The notes beneath the pieces were generated by a model. That model saw only the letters and a program-made list of their open reading frames with translations. It was not told the DNA's origin and did no database searches. The position numbers and the translations under genes are program-made. From Stratiolaelaps scimitus (taxonomy: Eukaryota > Arthropoda > Arachnida > Mesostigmata > Laelapidae), in the NCBI GenBank assembly GCA_019614645.1, contig JABWDB010000016.1, positions 4,340,001 to 4,404,000 on the forward strand: a DNA stretch of 64,000 nt. Direction: 5' to 3'. Within the stretch, counting starts at the first letter, position 1, and every line of letters starts with the position of its first letter. Positions 13,201 through 26,000 of the stretch are shown here, piece after piece.

Positions 13201-16200
13201 TACATCGAGCAGGAGCACTTTGCCGGCTGTATTTAGCATTCACTCGAGTTTTAGGGACTGCGGTTTCATCTGCGGCTTCGTCGTTCTTCGCTTCTTTACT
13301 TTTATGGCTTCGACGGTACGCGCCACGTACGAATGTGCTTTTGTCTTTAGGTGAATATAATAGTGACCGTTCCAGTCTGTTATGTTTCCTCATTTCACAA
13401 CTCTCCGCCAGTGCCTGAATTTCAATGCGGTGCGAGTGGCAAAAACAAATGAATGAGAACAAGTGACTTTCGAAGAACTGAAGCTTATTCCTCCGGCCCG
13501 ACAATGACTAGAGACGTTCAGTCATTGTGGCCAAGCATCGTCGTCTATAAACAGGGTCGATGTTCGAGCTTTTGTTGCGGGGGGGTTGTATATCGATCGC
13601 GATTTTACACGAGCATGAAATTTCGATAGTGTGAACATGTGTCCGTTACTTAGCTCAATTCGTAGCAGGCTGATTGCCGCCTGTTTGACGTCCTACGTGA
13701 ATCTATACGTCGGGGTACGTCTCAACGATAAAACCCGTTGGGTGACTACGTTTGTCATTCGTTCGTCACATATTATCGTGGTACGGTTTTTTGGTGCAGG
13801 CACGCGAGCGAGGATCCTCTTAAACCGGGCCCATCCTTGCGTGAAACTCATATAAATAATCATAGTGAGTTCTATCAGAGAACGACAACCGTTTTGCTTG
13901 GCTAGGGGCACAAGTTGCTTCAGGTCGGTCGTCTTGTCATCGTCACACACCATTTCAGAAGGGAATCCCTCCCGGCTCAGCACACGACTCCTCCCAATTG
14001 AGGAGTACAATGAAATGTCCATTTTTAATCACACGGCTGAAAACGCGGTCCAAGTATCCGCTAAGAACGGTATAAAAAACGAGACCTATTAAATCAGCTA
14101 CGTATGCTCTTCTGTGAGATGACACAGTAAAACACGCATTATTAACACCTTAATAATGTGCGAACGTGAAAATACAACACAACTGCATCCAGCTCAATGA
14201 CGCGTGGAGCATTAAATTCGGCTAACTGTACGAATAGATGTGCGTCGATGGCCAGGTGTTTTGTGTATATGCGTCTATGAGTGTATATTGTGAATCGTGC
14301 CTACACAGTGTCAACCGAAATCTAGTATGAGTCTCACATTTGCACAGAAATATCACGATATTGTGTCGCCGGCTGAAAGTTTGTCCGAACACATCGTTTT
14401 CAGTCATCTTCGTCCCCAGATCCGTCTGAACATCGGACTCTGACGTCTATCGGTCAGAGTTGTTTGTCGCTTCTCAACGGTCGACTGAATTCCGTTGTGA
14501 CCGTTAGAAGATGGCCCCCGCAGGTTCCAATCGAACGGCCACCGAACAGCGAACTCCCTACTCTCTCTCCCTCTGTACCACCTCTGTCTCCAGCTCAATC
14601 TATCTATTACATTTCTCTATCTACCCATGGCGTTGCTGCTGCTGCTGCTATGATGATAGTGACAACGTTCGTTTTGTTGGTCCCAAGGGGACGAACCGTG
14701 AGCCCGTCTCACGGCAAATTGTCACCATTGTGACATCGCGAATGCAAAAGAACGAAGCGACTACAGAGCGACAAACGAATTACTCACCAGTCAATTATTA
14801 TTGTATGTTTGAATAAATGTTTATTATAGCGTTCCTTCACCCGTTTCGCCTATTGGCGACGCCGAGAACGATCATCTGATATTGGCAGAAAAACAAAGCA
14901 TTGATATAGTGAACAACAGCAACAACAACAATACGACGATAGTATGTAATTTTGGTGTCGCTGCTTTGATGACAACATCGCGCCTCTATGATTCAGCCTC
15001 ATCGATTTCTTGGTCTTGTTCACCGGTTCCGTTCATTTGTTTGTGTTTAGTCACACGAATTTTGGAGGTGGTTAGCCCGGTTCGATTTTCATTTGTTGTT
15101 CCATAATTGACGAGCTGGCGCACAGCGTCGTATGAGTATACAGAAATATTCGTGCATTGTGCATATGTATGTACATACTATTCGGTGAAAGCGTAACTGA
15201 CAACGGGTGATGAGAATAATGGCTTTATTATATTAATATAATATAATATAGAGCATCAGAGATTTACGGAGAAAAGACGAGGAGATAGCGGTTTTTTTTC
15301 ATGGCAGTTTTGGCAGAACGCTTGAAGAATTAATTTGGACTATGACCGTTCGTTTATATAATATGTACTAATATTAATACTAATAGGTGAATTGGATTTT
15401 TGGTCCTGCCTTAGAATTGGTCGGCTGTATCCGCCGTTGACTTATTGGTTTCCAGCAAAAACCTTCTCCCGGTTTACACTTTTAGAGGCAAAATATTATA
15501 ATGGATGGAGACGGCGGCCATTCGAATAAGGAATTTAGGAGAATTGATAGTGAAGTTTATTCGCGCATCTGTGAGTACCTGAACATCGGTCTATTTTGTA
15601 ACGGAGAATCCTCTGCAGACCCATTGCTCACACAGGTACTACGATGTATTGCTATGGCATTACTATGGGACTGAACACCTGCCTTGTGCGCTAACAGAGC
15701 CACCCACTATATTCACTCCGCCTCACTGAAACGTCACCCTTGATCGGCCCGGATCATTATTCAATGTTGTAGTATACTACTACGAGCAGCATAAGCGTCT
15801 CAGCTGAGTGCCTACCCAATGCATCAATCAATTTCGGGGGTCACCCGTCCAGCTCGCCTATCTCATCAGATGCATGATGGTGATCTGGGCAACTATAGCC
15901 AGGTGATACGGTAGATTTATCAAGCTTCGTTAGCTGTCATATTTTACTCCGACAATCTTTTTCCTTAGATTTCACTAAGAAGTACAGCCCGGTCAGCCGC
16001 CGAATACATCATCAACTCCGGAGGCGCGAACGGTCGGCGTCCGTTAGCCTCTCTATGGAGTAATTGGACGCGACGTGAAACGCTGCTGGCTAGCCGCTTC
16101 CTACACACAGAGACACTAAATAAGAGACACGGTCATTGGCGTGGTACACATATGCACCCTGGTGACATTGAGAGAAAGACAGGGAGAGAGAGATGACCAC

Positions 16201-18483
16201 CGAGCTTCCTATCGTTGATTTTATTTCTGTTGGCGGTAGGACTCGGTTAGCTGATGTTGGCTTGCAATCGCATGATGTCGACAATGCAAGGAAGCGATGG
16301 TCGGGTCGTCGCGCCATAGCTGATATCAGTGACAGTCCATACGCGCTTGGTCGATAGGTCGCTCGCTCTGTGACGACGCTCGACGGCTGTCGTACAAACA
16401 ACAGATGACAGCGACAATGATAGACAGTGGTGTGCGCTTACACAAACCTCACTGGTGTCCCACGTGGGCGAGTGCTCAGGCAGTCGGGCTACTGTGCAGG
16501 ACTCCCATGGCATCTATATCTACCTATCGATCCAAACTGAATAAGAAGGAATACGATCAGGGACTTTGCTGTGGCAAAATGTGTCCACGTTGACTACGGC
16601 AACTATTGCTTATGTTGTGGCTGCTGCTGCTATTGGTCGCGGTGGTTAACGCCGAACGACGAGTGACTGAATGAATACATTTGGTGCTATTGTAAGACAA
16701 TGGCATTGTATTCCCATGCGATGTCCGTTTAGCCTCCACCGCGATACCACCGGACTCTCTATTTCCTATGACTATCGTAGCATAGCTATATATACAGTAG
16801 GATCCAGCAATCATGACATGACGGCTGCGAATCTAATGCACGTGACAAAATGGAACAAGTGCATTTTTGTCGTTGTGACCGAGCATGACGTCAGGCGGCC
16901 ATCGTGAAATTATCACTTCCGTTCAGCACGCCGCCTATGTGGTCGTTGACACGTCGGTGGCGTCCCCGTGATCGTTGGCGGCCAAAACACAGAATACCAA
17001 CAGTAGTCTAAACAATCTAAGCCTTGTGCTGGTCGACGCAGTAAATCTCGTCGGAACGCTTTCAATGGGTGATGTTAAACTAATAATTGGCACTGGTTTC
17101 ATACACTATCGTGAACACCCTCTAACCCGGATAGGCGGGCTGTTCCATCTGGCGACATGGTGTTGAAGAACGTGAAGCCACAATCGTGTTACGTGATGCA
17201 TCAAGCCCGCTAGTTACTGAGGCATGATATGGCCTCGCTCATTTTGGCGCACTCCTAAACTCAGCCTTTTGTGGAGACGTCCGGTTCTTTCACAGGGTTT
17301 GATTCTTTACCGCAAGCACCAACCATCCTCATTGGCATCATTCATCTAGACACTTACGAGATAGAGGTTTTTAAATTCAATAGTTAAACTAGCCTATTGT
17401 CGTTATGTGAATATCGGCGACAGTTGTGTTTGTACTCGACTCAAGCAGTGCCCCGGTACACTCTACTATATAACGGCTATCTGAGTAGAACTAAACGAAT
17501 TTCGTTCTACCACATTCGGACCACGTCCATTCTGACCTCGTCGTGAAACAAACACATCTAGAAGATGTGGCCCACAGCTTTGCCCGTTGTTGGCGTCAAC
17601 AGGGGGATATCAACCATGTAATCCACCATTTCTAGTAGAGGTGTGCCCCAAGTTCGGCTCGGCCTGCTCCGACCCGACCCGCCTCGCCTCGCCTCGCCTC
17701 GACGACAGATTGCGACCGTCATCCATTGACGGGAAACGTTTTGCGCCGCATTTCCTTCACATTAGCTTCACTGCATTCACTCTTCAGGCTCTCCCATGAA
17801 CAAACATTAGCGTGTCCCTCTCCGAATCCTTCGAGTGTTGCAGCATCGCTCCTGTTGAAGACAATCCTCGTCCAACTGCTGTATAAACCTCTGCACGTGC
17901 CATGCCCGGCGAGCAGACAGACAAGGAGCGAGGCTTTCTGAGGAGGGACTGTCCGACGTGCATGGAAAAGATGAATCGAAATTCTAATCATCGCCCATCA
18001 AAATCATCTTCTTGAGAGAGGTAGCAAAAGAAGATCGCTTCATTTTCATCAGTTGGACGGCCCGGAGACAAATAGATAATAGATACACGCAATGAGCTTG
18101 TATGAGGCGAATCTTCTCGCCGTGGGAGAACGCCGCTACACGATGGCGTTCTGCTGTTGTTCGGAATTGCGAAGAGATTGCCAGAGAATTGCTGAATCGA
18201 AGCGCACGCGATTCGCTGATGTGTCTTGAATCATCAACATTGCATTTCGGCTTGTGCTGCTGCTGGTGCTACAGCTGCCGCTGCTGCTGCTGCTATTGTT
18301 GCTATTGCTGTTGTCGACGTAGATGTCGCTGTTGCGCTCAAGAATACAAAAGCGGCAGCGGTAAGAACGTTCATAAAGAGATATTGTCGTGTGAGACGGC
18401 AAGTGCTAATGCCAATTCTCTGCTGCTGTTTGACAAAATAGTCAACAGAAAGAACAATGCTATTGTGGGCAAGTGCGGATAAC

Positions 18484-18533
<50 letters not shown>

Positions 18534-18552
18534 GTTAATACGTGGATTAGCA

Positions 18553-18624
<72 letters not shown>

Positions 18625-21600
18625 TGCTAAATCCACGTATTTCTTCTACGTAAGATAGGGACGTTAAAAAACGAAGATTAGCAATAATTGAGGATGAATA
18701 ATCAGAGTTCGACGAGCGTCGCTCGAACCGAATGGATTAAATCCTCTGCGACTTTGCCACATACATTGTCCAGGACAAACTGTGCAGACCAATCTGTAAA
18801 TCTATTCCGGATGTAGGAAGCCGGCAAGCGGACACATTAGATCAGCTACAAAATTCAAATCGATTGATTCCATTCAAAAACTCTTGCTGTCACTATATGT
18901 CACGGTAAACGGACTCATATTGTCTTAGCTTTTAATTATTTTACATACAAGATGAGGTACTTTTTCACTAAATTATCTAAAATAGTGCTCAATGCAAATG
19001 ATTGGGACAATATATATATATATATATATACTTCCGTCGGTTGAATCGACGTCTCCAATTGAGTTAAAAGCGATTATCCCACAGGACCAAATTACGTTGT
19101 TCTATTGGATCTGGATGCTCTCACGGGAAGGACTTCGCGCGCGCGTACATACTTGAAACATTCGTTGTACAGCTGTACTCATTGTACAGACTAAGGTGTT
19201 GCACATATACGGATAGAAAGGCGGGGATTTGCGAACAACCGGCAACAGCGAGCAGTAGCGACGATGGACAGTTGATGAACGATGCAGACGAACTATCTTT
19301 TCACCTGAAATCAACGTTGCCCGACGATGTATACAGTAGACTAATAGTAGAGCTAGTAATAATTATATATATTAATAGTAGTAGTATATATATTAATAGT
19401 AGTAGATAATTTAAGGTTGCTCACTACTAATTGCAATCGTTCATTATCGAATGTCTCCTAGAACGTAGCAGCAAGCAGCGGGCGATCACGGCGTTTCCAT
19501 AGATGTGACAATGTTCATCGGGAGAACGGGGCGAACATTTCCACAAACCGTACGGGGGAAACGGTCGACGCCAGCATCGTCTTAGAACTTTGATGTTGTC
19601 ACGGGGAAGTGGCGAGTAGTAGCAATTGACCATCTGCGGACAGAAGACGCTTCCCTAAGCATTCCCATATTGGAAATAATTCATGCTCGCTTCGAGCGTG
19701 GAGCGAATGCTGACCATCTGTTTGGCTGGATACTGGTTGAATCATGCGGCGGCTCCCAAGGCTTAGATATGCTGCTTGCTGATCATAAACTATCATGCAA
19801 TAAGAACTTCCCCATCATCAGCCACCGATCCAGCAAGCATCTCTGACACGCTAGCGTTTATGGCAGGCAACTGAGAGGCACTAGCTCGGCCGAATCTATC
19901 GTGCGACGGCTTGATTTCGGAGGGAACTCCCTGACGGAGGTGTTTATTGTCCGCGGTTCGAGCTTTAAACTTTTTCATACCAACGATGCTCAAGCCATAG
20001 TGTCGTCAACCGCCGCTAAACACGAGTGGCCGACGTTCGCTCGGTAGCCTTAGCTTACGCGCGTTGTTTTTACATTCGCTGTTTTTTGAGAACATAAAAT
20101 TATGCTAAACAAAAAAAATAAACCGAACACTATTACAGTGTTAACAGACCACTCAGATTCATATCAGTCTGTTATCGTCATAATTAGCATCGTACAGGCA
20201 TGACGCTTGTCGCCGTTGATGCTGCTTGCCATGCGGGGCAGGGGTTCTTCCTGCTGAAGACGGCCAATAACCACGACACGGGGGGAAATGTGTCTACCTA
20301 TAAATATCTCCTGTTGCAATTCGACAAAGGATTTCTCTCTCCATCGGCAACTTAGCATAAATGGCTAATGATAAATAATTATCAGACTCGATAACAACAA
20401 TATCAAACGTGTTGGTTAACTAGCAGAGTAGCAATTGTCAGCCGTAGTATTCTGCAGTGGTAATACAACAGTTGTAGAATTTGTTCCTTGATCCCATTCA
20501 TAACCCGCGTCAAAGAGCGACTTAGCCGTCTCGGCCTCAATCGTTCCATACGCAGCCGGACGAACGGATTGACTGACAAATTCGCTGACGTTGCTCCGCG
20601 AAATCACATTTTGCATATATATATATATATATATCTAACGGCGTAATAGCGGGAGTGTGACGTTGTTACAGCCGTGCTTGTCGTTTCGATTCCGGGCGCC
20701 AACAACGCTGCTGCAGTGGTCCGACGAGAACCTGCGCTTACCGCGACCGGATATAGCCTATCAGTTATCGGTGTCTATTAAGTAGTTGCTGCGCCACTCG
20801 GCTATCGCCCAAGGGCTAGGTAGCTAGCATTCAGGTAGACACGCAGGCTTATGAATGGTTGGCCTAGGAAACTACCTATCGATGCTGCTCCGGACGTAGC
20901 AGCACTGTGATCGTTTCATTGTCCGAACATCTGAGCGATTTAGTCGAATCGTGGATAGATCGACATCTGGCGCAGATCAGCACATGGACGCGACAGATCA
21001 TGCGGGAACGCAAACCAACGACTTTGTCCAATCGAATTACACAGCATTTACTGCATTCGTATGATTGCGCGCCCTTTCTCTCTCTGTCAGCGCCGGAACT
21101 CATCAGAACGCCTTTCTCTCTGACGAATTCGTATGCAATTCATCAAAGTTCATCAGCATCTGACACAGCCGAAATAATCGAGTACCTGTAACAGACAGTG
21201 CAGTGTCTGTCGTTCCTATACCGACCGTCGTGAAGAATATGCCAAGTCAGTTAGTTGTTGATAATCATCGTCACATATTCGATCTGTCGAGTGCAGCATC
21301 GCTCCGCCAGCCAGCGTTGTTTCGAGATTTCATAGTGGGTTAATAGGATTCGTCTACGGCAATAGTTGAGGAGTGAGTCGCTGAAAGAGAACGACCCAAT
21401 GGAACAAATGTGCGAGTGATCGGGACACCGCGACTCGGAGCAGCGCGCGTGTATCTATCGTCATCTTCAAACGTCGGCGGCGGCGGTGTTGGCGTCGCCA
21501 TTTTTGTCTCGGCAAAATATTCGATTAACAAATAGAAGGTTCTTATACCGCTACTACTACTACTATGCATACTGTGGCCGCCTCGCGAGCTGTTCGTTCA

Positions 21601-23044
21601 TTCACGACACAGATTTTTGGTGACGATTTTACGAGATTTCTTGCCATTGCGATTTTATCCAGATGTTCATATTTCACACGAGAGTCGTTCAGCGAGTTGG
21701 AGCATGTCCAAGGTAAACGTAGCGTTGTGAAGAGTCGATTTCTTCACCCAGATGATTGGCAGGGTTGAATGATAGAAAACACGATCGTATTATTCAGATG
21801 AGCGTATGTTTTGTATAAAAGAAAAAAGCAGGCACAAGCATCGTGTTCCGCGGAGGGTTAGCTGACCCAAGAGTTCTACGTTGAATACGAACCCTGTTTC
21901 GCTTACCACTTTGCTGGAGAAATGCATCTCGCTTGGAGTATTTCCACGCATCCGCGGTGCTTCTTGGCGGCTCACTGAGGCTCGGAAGACGTCGGAGTGA
22001 ATCGTTCACTAGTTCGGTTCTTCTATTATGCTAGTGTCCAATAAACAGCAGCTTACCAATGGCATAGCATACACCACGAACATGGTTAAGGGGAATTGTA
22101 GTTGATTATGGGCCATTACACGATAGAAGTAAGCCAGCGAGAATTCAGATGCTACTGTTACCATTGGAACAATTATTTATTTCACTTAGGTGTACAATGG
22201 TTAAATATACAACAATGAAAGAAGTAGGCAGGGACAGGGGTTTAGTTCCAAACCTTCTATATTAAATACGTATCCAATAAACGCCAATCCGAAGGAATGA
22301 AATGTAGAGGTTTAGTTGATTCATGCCAATTCATGCCCAACTGAAATTTGTTTAGAGCCAGCCAATTATCTGCTATAGTACCGTGTTAATGGTCTCCCTG
22401 TTCTCGACTATTATCTTGAGGGTCTCAGATGTCGAAGTCGCAAAAGTCGCAGACCCAGCTATTCGCTAGCAAGTGCTAGCCGTTTATTACAACCCAATGA
22501 TTCAATAGACGAGTAATCAATTATACCTCGTTTTTCTGCCATTGTCTGCCGAAAACTTGTTCGTGTGCCACCAATATTTTAACAATATACCCCAACGCTG
22601 AATCGAACACACACAAGCACAGCTCTACATAATAATCATCATTATTATTATTATGACTTTTATAATAAACGTAGTAATCTGTATCTGAGTATCATAAGGC
22701 CAGCCTTTTCGATCTCATCCTCTACTTGCTTTACCGTGCTCCCGACTGTGGTAGAAGCGGTCATTTGCATAAGACGCATAATATATATACAAAGACAAAC
22801 ATTTTTACTGCTCGCGCGACAACGAATGACGAAGACGAACTTCCTCATTCGGACACGAGACAGAAAGGGAAGCTGTTAGCGCGCGTTAGATCGGGAGGCC
22901 AATCGCCAGCAATGAACGTCGTCGCCCCTCAACGGCGTTTCTAATGTTATCTCACTAATTTGTACATTTACTTCGTTTCTGGCCGAAAGGAAGTAAATGT
23001 CGCGAAGTAAATGTTTGCTGTCCGCGAGCCGTACGTGGACACAT

Positions 23045-23080
<36 letters not shown>

Positions 23081-26000
23081 TCATATATTTCACGTAATAT
23101 ATATATATATATATATATATAGCTAAAGAGATACATATACCAGGGCCGCGTGCGTTGTATTTGGTAAATGGGCGTAATGGGAATTTTGTTGTCATTTCGC
23201 GCACAGCTCATCTCGCGTCGAAGCCGCTACTGCTGCCAGTGCTGGCGCTGGTCTATCCAATTCGTGGATGGATAGATGGATGAATGGATAATTTCGCGTA
23301 GTCGCTCTAAGCAGATACGATAGTTTACTGCGGCTGATCCATCGAAAGAGTGTAATTGTGTTGTCATTGAGATGTCATCTTCGACAGTGAGCTGGCACGA
23401 GTACGCGTGTTTTACTTTGGATCCAAGAGACAAACCACCATGGAGGGGGAAGACAGCCATATTAATAAAAAAAAAAATAGTATCAAACTCCTGTTGACAA
23501 GACGACGAAACTAATCCGCCTCTGCTGTTAAGGCTTGATCGAAAACGTGCTGCACAGCGCTTATTTTGTTACTGAGCGTGGTCCATGGTCGCTATTGGAC
23601 TATGTGAATTGTTCTAGTTAGGATTTTTACTCCAAGCCATGGTCATAGAAAGCGCATTGCAACCAAAGTGGTGCTCGTGATATGACTGACATGTCTCGTA
23701 ATAATACCATAGGGATATAAGCTCTGAGTAATGCCTGATGGAAGGATGACTGGGAACGTCTTCAGCCGCCAATGAACACCTAGCTCGGGAGTACCTCGGA
23801 AGATAACAAACAAACCATAACCTCCCATATCAAACGGCTGAGACCGCTAAGTTCTAGAGGTTCGAGCCGTGTTTCGGTATATTTCATACATGCTATTTTA
23901 CAATGCTAAATCTGATAGAAACCGGTCGAGGTAAATCAGATTATTCCGAATTTCCTGTAGAATGAACGCGACACGGATCAGATGGAACACCTAAGTAATA
24001 AAGCGTGTTTGTTTCGTATTTTTGGACCTTTTTAATATATACACTAACCATTCAAAGCAATTGGGGACCGTTGGAGTGTCAGGCCAAGATCGTCATAGTC
24101 ACTCCCGAGGGAGATGATGTCATAACCTCTTCGCCTCTGCACAGCGAAGGATGGACGCTGCAGACGAAAGTATTCTGCGCCCTTGTCCCCTGTGGCGCGG
24201 AAGAGCCTGAGATGATGGACCCCTTCGAGGAGCTCGGCCGTAACACCTAAAGTTGTTCCTGACAGGCTCCTGCCACAGAAGGATCAGGCCCATTATAAGC
24301 TATCGTTATAATTGCAATCGAATATGAATGACGCCATAGTGTATCAGGCGACACCTTACGGTTAAGTACTACGCGTTTCCGATGGGCTCAATGGGATTGT
24401 TTTGCAACGCTGCTGAGTAAAACCCCTCGAAGTAATAGCATTCTATGTTGTTAGCTTAGTTAACCGCTGATGGCGGAGTTCGTAAACAGCAGTCCAGATA
24501 TCTCCACAGTTTTTCATACACTCTGTAATGTGACTCCCCCCGCTATAACGGTAGTAGTAGTCGATTAAATGCGTGAAATATAATTGACACCACGAAGACA
24601 AAGACGTACTGTTAGTTTAATAGCGCTCATTTTCTAGTCCCTGTGTGAATTTCACCAATTAGTATAAATGATACTCACAGGTATAGTGCTGCATAGCCTT
24701 CCAGAGATAACGCTATAAGATAAAAAAAAAACACTCCAGGGTAATGAAAAAGACCAGCAGTGCTCGACCTATCCACTGATGTAGTATCCGAAGGCAGCTC
24801 CGAGCGATGTAAAAACAAACTATGAAAAATAGCTACCTCCACTAACTCGAATCATCTGCAATACGTATGCTATTCCTGGCTATACGATTCAATCATATGA
24901 ACACGTTTCAACCGGTCATTTATAACCTACAGCGATCTTGATCGAGCGAACTGTCATTCTCGGGGAGGTAGACAAACCTGTGTCACGCCTTCGACTGACG
25001 CGGTCACTGGATAAGCGGGTGTACATATGTATACGGTTGGATTCATAACCAGCCGGCCACGAAATGTCCGGTTCAATCGCCAGCTGAGGCTTGACGATTT
25101 TCGAAATGATTTGACTGCTATATAGCGCCGCATATAATTGGGTGCAGTGCTTTTGCTGATTTGTGTTTTGAGCCGTTGGGAAACTTTAAGCGCGATGTTT
25201 TCAGGGGAGTTGTCTACAATTCTGCTGATGAAATTTCCTGCCCGAATGCCAAACGGAACAAGAGAGCCACAGTATACACACTATATATAATAGTATCGAA
25301 AAGATTGGATATGAATACATATATATAAAATTGGACCTCTTCAAACTTTCAGGCACTGGTGAGAGTGGAAAGAGCACCTTGGTGAAGCAGATGAAGGTTA
25401 TCTACAATGAGGGTTTCAGCGATGAAGAACTATTGTCATTTAGACCAACGATACTTGACAACCTTCTGAGCTCGATGAAGTACACCCTTGCTGGTAAGTG
25501 CATTGTATAACAAAATAATAAAAATAATAATATTATTATTATTCTCGAGGTGCTAAAGTCTAGCAAACACAACAAGAGCACGCAGTGCCCACTAGCTGCA
25601 AATTGAATTTTTGAATTTAACAGTGATTTTAAATTTAACTTTTAATGAAAGACATTACTCGCAATCACATCATGCATGTTTTTAAAGTTACAGGATATTC
25701 TCCATTCGAATGTCCTATCGAAGAATTAGCTATGTGTTGAAGTGGACATCGCCGCTATAACGTCTCCCAAGGCAACAGTACGCTTTCGTTGTGGCCTCAT
25801 CCATTGTAAGGCCGTTTCGACGGAAGCAATCTCTCTCTCTCTCTCTCTCTGACGTTGTTCTCTAAACACAACCTGGTTGACCTTTGTGGGGTGTCTGTCT
25901 TTCTTACTACTAATAATAGAATACATCGTTTGAAGAACGTCTATTCCAAGTCTTCTGCGGTGTTCACCCGCAAACATCAATCATTCAACAATGTCATGTG

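Larger units (their letters stand above)
7311..25352 (+). other. First intron of the G-alpha gene, about 18 kb
   Basis: It is bounded by a gtaagt donor after 7,310 and a cag acceptor before 25,353, splitting a glycine codon in the P-loop. The contents are AT-biased non-coding DNA with many microsatellites: (TA)n at 10,193-10,251, 18,487-18,530 and 18,555-18,622, a TTG-rich run at about 9,715-9,810, and CTG-rich runs near 18,256-18,310. I see no complete protein gene or tRNA inside. Open frames such as 24,005-24,250 match nothing I recognise. Enhancers or nested non-coding RNAs may be present but cannot be identified by eye. Confidence 0.7.

Noticed and set aside
16430..16445. ACAGTGGTGTGCG resembling the MITE terminus
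   Set aside because: The similarity ends after about 12 bases, and there is no partner inverted repeat or TA flank.
23845..23880. Plus-strand GGTTCGAGCC resembling a tRNA B box
   Set aside because: No cloverleaf or matching A box at the right spacing.
24005..24250. 81-residue open frame in the G-alpha intron
   Set aside because: No recognisable domain, no supporting splice sites and no in-phase link to the G-alpha exons.
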